NCBI GenBank assembly: GCA_965262255.1
Contig: OZ253505.1
Coordinates: forward strand, 1,736,001-1,800,000
Length of the DNA stretch: 64,000 bases
DNA from: JANQQC01 sp965262255
GTDB taxonomy: Bacteria > Pseudomonadota > Alphaproteobacteria > Caulobacterales > Hyphomonadaceae
Direction: 5' to 3'
In this document: positions 1-8,800 of the stretch, one piece after another
Numbering within the stretch: the first letter of the stretch is position 1
How the letters are laid out: every line of letters starts with the position of its first letter
Made by a program: the position numbers and the translations under genes
The notes under the pieces: model-generated
What the model saw: only the letters and a program-made list of their open reading frames with translations
Database searches by the model: none
What the model was told of the DNA's origin: nothing

Positions 1-97
1 AGTCCGGGGAACATGTGGTAATGTTACATTGCCTCTCGAAATAAAGTGTATCCTGTGTTTCCCGCTACGTTCGCTGAATCGCCCAATTATTAACAGG

Positions 98-1573
98 TCA
101 CTCCTCTAACTCAATGAAAAAACTTGCAGGGAACTTGGTTCGATACTTGTTATAGGCTATGCGGCCATATAGTGCAGTGCCAAAACCTGTTAAGGCGCTT
201 ACCCCGGCTAACCATAAACTGTGTCCGTTGGCAATTAGCGGGCCGGCTGAAGCCAAGTTTCCACCAGCGAGCGGAATACTTAATTTCACGATGTCTTCCA
301 AAATTTGTTTCCATTCGGCCTTTGTCTTGGCAATCTCGTCATCTAAATTTTCAGCTAGCGTAATAGCTCGTGTGTCAGAAAAATGATCGGTGCCACGTTC
401 TAATCTCCAAGCTTCATTCATTACTCGTCTTACTCCTCCTAACCGATTTTCTTTCCTTAACCTTAGAGCTACATCCAAGTTCACATTATTTAAGAATGAG
501 AACGGGGCGTTCTGAACTGCTTTAGAGAACGGACTCCAATTCGTGGTTTCAGTATTAAACTTACTCCTCTCTTGTTGTAATTTATGCCACCTAAATCCGA
601 GATCTGTGAAGATATATGCTTTAGCCATTGATGCAGTTAAGTGAGCATTCTCGATTGTTCCTCCGGATGACCATATCGTGTATTGACCATTTGTTAGGTT
701 ATCGAGTGTATCCAGAAAATTTGGATCATCTTCTCTTAAACGGTAGACTTCCTCTAGGTTTTTCTGTACTTCTTCAGGGGTAATTTCTGGAAATCGTTCT
801 TTCAGAACCTTGATTATATGATTGTCCGGAAGTTGTAATAAAGTTCTAATTTTACCACCGCTATTCTTATGGCGTAGTTTAGCTTCCTCCAAAGATTTTG
901 CGAGCTCGATGTTAGATTCTGGATCCAGATTTTCTTGCATAGCGCGTGAAATAGTTTCGTGTCCAAATTTTCGATCAAGCTGAGCAGGCGTATGAATAAA
1001 GTCAACGATTCCTGCTTCAACCCACGGTAGCAAGCAAAGGAACCTATTGATGTTCTTCAATGTTTGGAACATGTGGTGTTCTGGGTGATTCAGCGGATTG
1101 TACTTTGGTGAGATAACGTGTGGATTTAAGAATGGGTCTTGCAATAAGATTTTGTCGGCATATAGGCTATGGCGAACAACTGCCTTCTCTAGGTAATCTA
1201 ATTCGTAATCACCAATGAACAGCCCGGCAACTCGTTTCTTGCCTCGAGAATATACGTACTCTAAGTTTGTGGTTGGCGGCCAAATTTTTGTGATTGATTC
1301 GTACAACTCTCTAACAAATTTTGGAGTAATGGCCTTCTTAATCGATTTTATGTCAATTGCTTTTTCAGTGTCATGTTGAAGTAACTCAAACAAAGCCTCT
1401 CTGAATTTTAGATTCCGCCCACGAGCCGAGAGAAACGCAGTTTCATCACGTCTTTCGGTGAGGATTTCAGACCAATCGATTTTTCCAGAGCAACAAAATT
1501 TATACTTTTGATTGGAACCACATGGACAAGGCTTATTTGGAGACACCTTGACTTTCTTCGTTCGAACTGACAT
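98..1573 (-). CDS. SEC-C motif protein of unknown function
   Basis: A 491-residue protein. It has an N-terminal SEC-C zinc-binding motif (CPCGSNQKYKFCC, about residues 16-28), a small knuckle usually appended to proteins that bind other proteins or nucleic acid. The long middle part is helical and I do not recognise it. Near the C terminus a Gly/Ala/Leu-rich stretch (about 437-475) could insert in or lie on a membrane. The ATG is preceded by AAAGGA at normal spacing. It starts 40 bases after the patatin gene, same strand, and is probably the last gene of the MBL-patatin cluster. The link to a membrane-anchored lipase suggests a membrane-acting defence or stress module, but that is inference. 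Function unknown. Confidence 0.75.
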   Translation of the reverse strand: MSVRTKKVKVSPNKPCPCGSNQKYKFCCSGKIDWSEILTERRDETAFLSARGRNLKFREALFELLQHDTEKAIDIKSIKKAITPKFVRELYESITKIWPPTTNLEYVYSRGKKRVAGLFIGDYELDYLEKAVVRHSLYADKILLQDPFLNPHVISPKYNPLNHPEHHMFQTLKNINRFLCLLPWVEAGIVDFIHTPAQLDRKFGHETISRAMQENLDPESNIELAKSLEEAKLRHKNSGGKIRTLLQLPDNHIIKVLKERFPEITPEEVQKNLEEVYRLREDDPNFLDTLDNLTNGQYTIWSSGGTIENAHLTASMAKAYIFTDLGFRWHKLQQERSKFNTETTNWSPFSKAVQNAPFSFLNNVNLDVALRLRKENRLGGVRRVMNEAWRLERGTDHFSDTRAITLAENLDDEIAKTKAEWKQILEDIVKLSIPLAGGNLASAGPLIANGHSLWLAGVSALTGFGTALYGRIAYNKYRTKFPASFFIELEE

Positions 1574-1613
1574 CTAAAAGTCCTTTTCACAAAAATTGGT
1601 GCTAGTTGTTTCA

Positions 1614-2837
1614 TTATCTACCACAGATTCCCTCCGTCAGATTTGGATGATACGTCTCAATTAGTACTTCAGTAAGCTGTTCACCCCTTTTGCTTAGCAA
1701 GTCAATGTCTGTCGGATTCATTGGATCGAAGTTAACAGGGTAATCACGAATATCTTGTCTACAAACGAAATCTTTTGGAGTGAACGGCAATTTATCATCG
1801 TCTTGTCCAAGATAAGGTAGCAAGAACCCAGAAATTTGACCTACTTCGTTTAGTCTGTGTAACATGCTGTAGGTCTGAGCGTGAGTCCGTCGGTGGATTG
1901 CTTCAAATGTTGCGAGCATCCGTGAGGGCCACCTATTAGGTAATCGTTTTCCTTCTGGGAGACCTGCGCTAGCCTCGCTACAAATTATGAAGTCTATCTC
2001 GTCAGTATGTGACGTATGCGTAGTCGATCTCCCCGGTAGAATAGGCGTTACGCCCAAATTATCGTAAACTCCACCATCGGTGAGAATCACTCGACGTTTG
2101 CTAACTTTGTTGTCCTTGCTAAACATAAACACTTCATCAAATGCAGGCAACATCGGTGGGTATGCGGCGGATGATGCGACGGCTTTGGATACGAGTATCT
2201 GTTGGTCTAAAACCTCACCGTATCTCCAACAACTGGTCTTATCCGAGCCAAATCGGAAAGCCGTCTCTGTTCTGAGTTCTGTAGCGTTAATAATCACTTT
2301 TAGATTTTCTCGTTTCACTTCATGTATCTTGCTATCGCCAAGTACAGACCGACGAAGATATCGCTCAAAAGCCGTTGATCGGCTCGCGAATCTTAGGGGA
2401 GGGGTTTTCACAACGGATAAAATTTTAACGAGTGGAGTTTCTAGAATTTTGATAAACTTCAAAGGAATCAACGGCAGAAACAGAACCCTGCAACATAACG
2501 CAGCTATCCATAGAAGAATTGCAAATACTATTCGAATGGCTTCAATAGACACAAGAGTGTGTCGGACAATGCCCCAGAGGAAACCTTTTTGAAGATGCTT
2601 TCGTACCCTAGACTCAAATTCTTCAAACGACTCATCATTGTAGGCGTACAGAGCGGCAATCACGCTACCGCCAGAAACTGATGACAGCACTCTTATTTGC
2701 CTGAGAATACCGAGATTGTGCAAGGCTCGCATACAACCTAAGTGAAATGCGATAGCGCGTGATCCGCCTCCGGATAGAGCAAGACCAATAGAGAGTTCAC
2801 TGTTAAGTTTGGTGGGATTATTTTTCTGTGAAGACAC
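1614..2837 (-). CDS. Patatin-like phospholipase, membrane-anchored
   Basis: A 407-residue patatin-family serine hydrolase. Seen: oxyanion-hole motif SGGGSRA (about 22-28), nucleophile elbow SVSGGS (about 53-58, Ser55) and the Asp of the dyad in TDGGVYDNLG (about 250-260). Between elbow and Asp lies a strongly hydrophobic insertion (about 98-130, e.g. IRIVFAILLWIAALCC), likely one or two membrane segments. The family cleaves acyl chains from phospholipids, and several bacterial defence systems use patatins to destroy the host membrane after infection. The start is GTG with AAGGA upstream and lies inside the end of the MBL-fold gene (20-base overlap), so the two are translationally coupled. Family call firm; defence role inferred. 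Confidence 0.88.
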   Translation of the reverse strand: MSSQKNNPTKLNSELSIGLALSGGGSRAIAFHLGCMRALHNLGILRQIRVLSSVSGGSVIAALYAYNDESFEEFESRVRKHLQKGFLWGIVRHTLVSIEAIRIVFAILLWIAALCCRVLFLPLIPLKFIKILETPLVKILSVVKTPPLRFASRSTAFERYLRRSVLGDSKIHEVKRENLKVIINATELRTETAFRFGSDKTSCWRYGEVLDQQILVSKAVASSAAYPPMLPAFDEVFMFSKDNKVSKRRVILTDGGVYDNLGVTPILPGRSTTHTSHTDEIDFIICSEASAGLPEGKRLPNRWPSRMLATFEAIHRRTHAQTYSMLHRLNEVGQISGFLLPYLGQDDDKLPFTPKDFVCRQDIRDYPVNFDPMNPTDIDLLSKRGEQLTEVLIETYHPNLTEGICGR

Positions 2838-3696
2838 CTAGGTTTCCTTGTGAATCGACCTCAAATATAATGTTGCCGTCATTCCGTGTCGTAACGCTAC
2901 TCCGATGTTCAGTGCGCTCAGAATTAAGATTATGAATTGGCCACCCGTCGGAAAGTGCCGAATACCTGCTTTCTACATCGGATTTTCCAGATTCCTCTCC
3001 CTTGGATAGGACAGATAGTATTGGACCACCGCCCATAAGGTTCATCAATTCTTGAGAGTAACCTGATTTGTGGCCATGGTGGGCTGCAACGAGTACATCA
3101 ACTCCCTGTCCTATATCTCCGCTGAAACTAGGATCGTTTCTGATCAGCCATTCCCAGCCTACCTTTTCCATATCCCCTCCGAACAAAAACTTCCGTCCTG
3201 AGTACTGTATTAGGCAAATAATACTAGAGTTGTTTTTAAATTTGTCTCTAGGAAAAAGGTTTTCGTTGTTGAGTTCCTGTGGAGGGATTTTGTAGCATTG
3301 AAAACTGAACCGCCATTCTGGCCGATTCGTAACATGATCGTTATAAACATCACAGAATTTAGACTTATATTCCTTGAAATTCTTATCTTCGCTCGCCAAT
3401 AACTCTTGGGGAAAATCTTTAAGATGGCATCTCAGTAGTAACCTTGGCGTTAGCTCGGCATGAATTCTGGCCGCGTTCTTAATATGGTCTAAGTCTGGGT
3501 GTGAGATTACAAGTTGAGTTATTTGGTTACTTTCCATATTCCGAAGCCAACCGGAATCTCGGTAGAGATTAATCCAAACCACAGGATTAACTTTTTCTGA
3601 ATGACAGCCACAGTCAATCATCAAACTGTTGCCGTCTTCGTCGACGATTAAAGAGCAACTTCCGTTGCCCACATCAAAAATCACAAGTTTTAGCAT
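2818..3696 (-). CDS. MBL-fold metallo-hydrolase (ComEC-like)
   Basis: A 292-residue metallo-beta-lactamase-fold hydrolase. Seen: the opening strand typical of ComEC/Rec2-like MBL domains (VIFDVGNGSC, about 6-15), IDCG (about 27-30), metal motif SHPDLDH (about 65-71), FGGDM (about 173-177) and AAHHGHKSGYS (about 209-219). Soluble members of this branch hydrolyse phosphodiester or nucleotide-type substrates; the substrate here is unknown. The first metal His is in a HPDLDH variant rather than HxHxDH. The ATG has GGAG at good spacing. It lies 77 bases downstream of the GIY-YIG gene and overlaps the patatin gene. The MBL-patatin overlap suggests one enzyme makes or removes a signal and the other is a membrane effector; this is inference. 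Confidence 0.85.
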   Translation of the reverse strand: MLKLVIFDVGNGSCSLIVDEDGNSLMIDCGCHSEKVNPVVWINLYRDSGWLRNMESNQITQLVISHPDLDHIKNAARIHAELTPRLLLRCHLKDFPQELLASEDKNFKEYKSKFCDVYNDHVTNRPEWRFSFQCYKIPPQELNNENLFPRDKFKNNSSIICLIQYSGRKFLFGGDMEKVGWEWLIRNDPSFSGDIGQGVDVLVAAHHGHKSGYSQELMNLMGGGPILSVLSKGEESGKSDVESRYSALSDGWPIHNLNSERTEHRSSVTTRNDGNIIFEVDSQGNLGVFTEK

Positions 3697-3773
3697 ATTC
3701 TTCTCCGCTCATATAGTACGTAGAGTTATTCGTTACCGATTTTGAGGAATGCTGGCGAATTGCAAAAGTTCTG

Positions 3774-4178
3774 TCAGGGTAAATTCACTACTATTATTGG
3801 ATCGGTCGTCCAACATCTGCTTTCTCGCGGTTTGAGTTTATCGTGTAAGTAACGCTCAAATCCGTTTCTGTGCGCTATCGAAACAGGTGCCCAAGCGACC
3901 CAAAGATTCCCCCCTGACCTTGAACCCGCTGATGCGTATTTCGTAATAGATATGTCTCTCAGGTGCGCCGAGAGTCTATCGGCGATGTCACCTTGACCAA
4001 CGTACACGTAGTATTGATCCCCTATCGTGGTTCTGATTACGTAGACACCGCTAGTCTTGACCGTTCCCAAATTCAAATCTTTGAGACTATGCCAATTATC
4101 GCCAAGTAAGTTTTTCTGCCAGTCTAGTTGGACTGAATGAACTTGGCGGGGAGGAGGTGAGAAAGATTTAAATGCCAT
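3774..4178 (-). CDS. GIY-YIG nuclease-domain protein
   Basis: About 134 residues. A GIY-YIG nuclease-like core is visible: SGVYVIRT (the GIY strand), then YVYVGQG (the YIG strand) and DRLSAHL with the conserved helix Arg. The family cuts DNA with a single divalent metal, as in UvrC and homing enzymes, though many short stand-alone members are uncharacterised. I chose the ATG at 4178 (MAFKSF) over a TTG 12 bases upstream because GGAG sits 7 bases before it. First gene of the leftward cluster, divergent from the XRE repressor, with which it shares the 180-base control region. Confidence 0.72.
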   Translation of the reverse strand: MAFKSFSPPPRQVHSVQLDWQKNLLGDNWHSLKDLNLGTVKTSGVYVIRTTIGDQYYVYVGQGDIADRLSAHLRDISITKYASAGSRSGGNLWVAWAPVSIAHRNGFERYLHDKLKPRESRCWTTDPIIVVNLP

Positions 4179-4359
4179 TTTTGGCTCCAAATTATCGCGG
4201 CGGAATTGCCGCTATCTTTACTTAGTGTACTCCGATTATCAAAAAAGTCAACTTCAAAAACTCTAAAAATGTGTTTGAAACAGACAAAAAATGTGTTTAA
4301 TTGTTGCATGTTAAGTGTTTAATGTTGACAGAAAAAGTAAAACAGGTCAAAAGGAAAAA
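4179..4359. promoter_or_regulatory. Divergent control region with three 22-bp-spaced GTGTTT repeats
   Basis: The AT-rich spacer between the leftward GIY-YIG/MBL/patatin/SEC-C cluster and the rightward XRE/ImmA pair holds GTGTTT at 4271, 4293 and 4315, exactly 22 bases apart, each followed by G/A-A. Two-helical-turn phasing is what a repressor binding one face of DNA would use. The neighbouring XRE protein is the obvious candidate ligand. A possible GTG start at 4315 coincides with the third repeat, so I rejected it in favour of the ATG at 4360. Confidence 0.5.
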
Positions 4360-4683
4360 ATGAGTATCCAAAAATTTAATCTCTCCATCGGAAGACGCGT
4401 TCGCAAGTTAAGGCGCGAAAACGACATGACTCAGGATGATCTGTCGAAATCGTCCGGAATATCTAGGTCCGCGATTGCTAGTATTGAAACGGGTCGACAG
4501 GCGATGACAGCTTATCAAGTTTTTTTGTTGGGGAAGGCACTTAAACTGAAGAATATGAGTATAATGTTTGAGTTGCCCGATATAGAGAATAGCGAATCTG
4601 AGATTGAGATAAATATTGTTGAGCGTACTGAATTGAATGAAGCTCAGCAAAAACAGGTCGAGTCCATTTTTGCGAAATCCTAA
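4360..4683 (+). CDS. XRE-family helix-turn-helix repressor
   Basis: A 107-residue Cro/CI-type regulator. HTH core: IGRRVRKLRRENDMTQDD then LSKSSGISRSAIASIETG (about residues 8-45), with the classic T-Q-x-x-L / S-R-S-x-I-x-x-I-E pattern. The C-terminal third is acidic and likely dimerises. The ATG at 4360 has AAGGA upstream. It is followed after 17 bases by the ImmA/IrrE-type protease gene, a standard repressor/anti-repressor arrangement in mobile elements. It probably controls both this operon and the divergent cluster through the 22-bp repeats. Confidence 0.9.
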   Translation: MSIQKFNLSIGRRVRKLRRENDMTQDDLSKSSGISRSAIASIETGRQAMTAYQVFLLGKALKLKNMSIMFELPDIENSESEIEINIVERTELNEAQQKQVESIFAKS

Positions 4684-4700
4684 CGGCTCTAGGAGGCCAT

Positions 4701-5246
4701 ATGTCTAAGGCGAACTCTAGGCGCATTGTTCCAAGTGAACGAAAAGCTACTGAATTGCTGAACGTCCTCGGTATCTGTAGATGGCCAGTCGATGTTGAAG
4801 TGATTGCGAGAGCGAAAGGGATAAAGCTGAGTTACGAGGCTCTTGACAATGAGTTATCGGGAATGTGTTTCTATAAAAATGGGATTCCTGTCATTTGTGT
4901 GAATGCTTGGCACGCTAATACAAGGCAACGATTTACCATCGCACATGAACTCGGACATATTAGCTTGCACGGAGAGGTTCTCAAAAAAGGTGCCCTAGTA
5001 GACAAAACGATTACAATTCTACGCCGTGACACAAACTCGGCGCAGGGAATGTATCGAATAGAAGTTGAAGCGAATCAGTTTGCGGCAAGTTTGTTAATGC
5101 CAAAAGATTTCATCGAACAATATTTGACTGAGGCAAGTCTTGATTATGGGGTTACCCAAGATGAAAGTGCTATTGAGGATATGGCTAAAGCGTTTCAGGT
5201 AAGTACGATGGCGATGGCAATTCGAATTGGCAATCTCTTAGGCTGA
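4701..5246 (+). CDS. ImmA/IrrE-family metallo-endopeptidase
   Basis: 181 residues with the zinc protease motif AHELGH (His82, Glu83, His86) followed by LH and a downstream third-ligand region EVEANQFAASLLMP (about 126-139). In ICEBs1 (ImmA) and Deinococcus (IrrE/PprI) such proteases cleave an XRE repressor when DNA damage is sensed, switching on neighbouring genes. The gene directly follows an XRE gene, with AGGAGG before its ATG, so the pair is most likely a derepression switch. The natural substrate would be the upstream XRE protein; this is inferred from family precedent. Confidence 0.9.
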   Translation: MSKANSRRIVPSERKATELLNVLGICRWPVDVEVIARAKGIKLSYEALDNELSGMCFYKNGIPVICVNAWHANTRQRFTIAHELGHISLHGEVLKKGALVDKTITILRRDTNSAQGMYRIEVEANQFAASLLMPKDFIEQYLTEASLDYGVTQDESAIEDMAKAFQVSTMAMAIRIGNLLG

Positions 5247-5890
5247 TTCAAGATGTAAAATGGTTTCCAAACGGCGTAGGTTTTTATGGTGCTAGCAACT
5301 TCAAAATTTTTAGTTTGAGCAGTTCTTTCGTCTGACGAGGTAGGTGTATGGGTCGGCCAATCAAACGACATCGTAAATATTTAGGACAGGGGAGAACCAT
5401 TTTCACGTCTCATAATGCTGTTGAACGAGAGAAGTGAAGATCGGCTATACCTTCGGATAGATATCTAAAGACAGTATCTGATTACAGAAAGATCAGCCGT
5501 AACCAGCCAACGCAGAATCAAGTCTGGGGACTAATGTGGCCTTTTGACTGTGAAATGCGCGAAAAGTAATCGATCAAGATTAAGAAGTTCATTAGTCTGC
5601 TTTCAGAAGCATAGAATGACTAGGCTAAGTGTTCAGTGCCGCGAACCCTTGTCGCAACAGCCTCAATGGTAAATTTCATTTGCTAGTAAGACACAAGTCC
5701 TAAGTCTTGGTTTCAACTCAGAGAGTTAATCGAACCAGTAACCATAGTCTAGCAGTAACTTAAATGAATGTCTTCCTCCCAACATCCTCCTTAAAATTAT
5801 CCTTATTGTCAATTTTAATTCGTAGCGTGTTGCGTTATAGGCAACAGTATGGTAATTGATGTGCTTACACAGCAATTACAGGAGCAGAAA
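5247..5890. other. Intergenic stretch, one possible tiny gene
   Basis: About 640 bases without a convincing gene. A 29-residue basic reading frame (5348-5437, plus, starting MGRPIKRHRK) follows a purine-rich GAGGTAGG and could be a real micro-peptide or a remnant, but nothing else supports it. No IS signature or repeat was recognised. The last 40 bases hold the likely ribosome site of the next gene. Confidence 0.4.
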
Positions 5891-8800
5891 ATGCGCCATC
5901 CAAGCATCTTTATACGCGAACACGTTATCCCTGAAGGACTTACCGTGATTCAAGCCGCGGAAATTCTCGGCGTAGGTCGACCCGCATTATCTACCTTTCT
6001 GAATGGTAAGGCGGCGTTATCACTCGACATGGCGCTGCGGCTTGAAAAATCTTTCGGCGCAAATGCGCAGGAGTTACTAAACATGCAAATAGAGTACGAA
6101 AAACATCGAGCGGCAAATAGTAGCCGAGAGCGCCCACCGAAGTCCTATGTTCCGCCATTCTTGCAACCTAAAGCAAAAGACATAGAAAAATGGGCAACTT
6201 CGGGAATCAAAGCCCGGTTCCGACTCGCTGTTTTCCTAAGAACATTAATTCTTTCTACGGGAAACGGAGTGACATTTTCGAATTTTCCCGGTGACGATGA
6301 GGCAGAACGTAGAGGATGGGATGGTAAACTCCATGCAACGGAATCGACTCCATGGATTCCTAAAGGTTCTTCTTGCTGGGAGTTTAGTACAGAGAGTGCT
6401 CCTCTTAGTAAAGCTAAAAAAGATTACGAATCGCGTACGAAGAGTGTTGACTATGAAGAACGTCAAAAAACAACATTTGTGTTTGTGACGCCAATTGGTT
6501 GGACAGGTCAGAATAGGGAGAAGTGGCTCAAGGAATGCCTGTCCTCAAAACATTGGAAGGATGTTCGTGTATACGATTCGAATGACCTGGTTCAATGGCT
6601 AGAACAGTCTATCCCAGGACAAACTTGGTTTGCTAATGAAACAGATAGCGAGAGTTTAGGTACTAGAACTTTAGAAGCGTATTGGGATGAATGGACTGCG
6701 AACTGGCCTGAGGATCGAATACCAAACCTGTTTCAGTCACCAGTAGATGAGTATAAAAAGGAGATCAGCGAAAAACTATACTCTAAAACCAAACGTCCGA
6801 TCTCAATTTCTGCAGATTCTTCGTTAGAGGCACTGGCGTTTCTTCACTGTCTGTTTAAGAGCGGAAGTGAACTGCCTTCCGGCAGCTATGACAATGTTGT
6901 AGTTTTTACGGAAAAAGGAACGTTAAAAAAAGTTGCTACAAAATATTCCAAATTCATCGCTGTTATCATTGATCCTGAGATTGAAAAAGAGCTTGCTTCC
7001 TTTCGTAATAGCATACCGGCAATCGTAATGCATCCGAAAACCGCTGGAGGAGTCAAGCCAGACGTAGAGCTAAGGCCATTAAGATTCAATTCGTTCGAGA
7101 AGGCCTTTTCAGAAGTCGGCTATAACTCCAGTGAAATTGAGCGACTTTCGAGAGAGTCAGGTCGCTCTTTGACTATTCTTCGTCGCAGAATCTCCAAACT
7201 TCCAAACGTTAGAACGCCCGAGTGGGCGAAGAACTTGGAAACAGCTTCAGATATAATCCCATTTTTTTTCGCAGGAGCCTGGAGGACGAACAACGAGGCA
7301 GACCGGCTAGTGATGAAGATTCTGGCTAATGTTAAGGATTATGAGCAAGTAGAAGGGATATTTATAAAACTACGATACATCAATGAATCTCCTGTCAGGA
7401 TTACAGAAACTGCTAAAGGCTTAATCTCAAAGATGGACGTTCTGCATGCGGTTGCTCCATATATTACGGAATCGGAATTAACACGCTTTTTTACTCTAGC
7501 TCGACTTATCCTAAGCGGAAGCGACAACCGTAATCAATCCAACGAACAAGATGTAGAGGTAGAGAAGCTTTCAGAGCGAGTACATGAGATTTCAAAGGAG
7601 CTTCGAGGGAATATTTTAGATACATTGGTTCTAATGGCGGTCTACCGCGAATCTATTTTTTTGGTGGACATAAAACCAAAACTAGAGGCCAAACAGAATA
7701 GGCTTGTCAAAGACTTGCTGAGCGACTTAACCGTTTTCAAACGGAATTCCTGCTCTGATGACCTTAGATACTATGCAGAGGCATGTCCCAAATTGTTTAT
7801 AGAGTCTATCGAACGAGACATTGCAAGTGATTATTCTGTTTGCCGAAATGAATCTATTCTGGATTCGTCTGACTTTTTTGACAATCCGTTCATGACTGGT
7901 TTGATGGCAGCGTTAGAATTACTGGCTTGGTCAACTGAGCAACTACCGTATGTAGTTGATATACTTGCTAAGCTTTCGTCGACTGAAAACAAACAGGGCG
8001 TAAATGAGATAACGTTTAGTTCGCTGAATAAAATTCTTGACAACATACTTCCACAAACATCTGCTTCCGTTACGGAGAGAAGGATAATACTCGGACGAGT
8101 TATATCTCAAAATCGCGAAGTTGGGTGGAGGCTCTGCATGTCTGTTCTCGATCCATATCCCCGAGGCGTTAAGGATAATTTGAAACCTATGTATCTAGAT
8201 TTAGGGCAAGGACACGATCGAAGGGTATCAAAGAGCGAAGCGTGTAGCGTCATAGATTATTGTGTCGAAAGTATAGAGGAAGTATTTGTACTCGATAAGG
8301 ACATGATCAACGAATTGTTATCCATTGTTCAGCTACACACTGGTCCAACTCACTCTAAGGTATGGGAAGTGATTAAGCAATGGTGTAAGAATGCGGGTCA
8401 ATCTGATAGAGCTTGGGTCAAATCTAAAATACCTGAGATAGCTTTTACGAGAGCAGCACTGAAAAATGCTACTAATCTTGGACTTGACGAATCGCACTTT
8501 AGCCAAGCCAAAGAACTTTATGAAGAGCTTAAAGTTACCGATACAGTGCTTGAACATCGATGGTTGTTCGAAAAGATGTGGATCGAAAGAACGACAGCGG
8601 ATGAAAGTACCTATTCCTACGACCAGGACCACGAGGAAAACGTTAAACAGAGACGCATTCTTGCGATTAACAAAATCTACCAAGAGCAAGGTATCAACGG
8701 TATTACGGAGCTTCTCTTCTCTGAAAGGTCGGCATGGATTGTTGGCAGAGTGATAGCCGGATCAGAAATTTCAAAGACTGAAATCGTTAGTTTAGTTAAG

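Noticed and set aside
4315..4362. Earlier GTG start for the XRE repressor
   Set aside because: It lies in the third operator-like repeat and has no ribosome site; ATG 4360 has AAGGA and starts the conserved domain.
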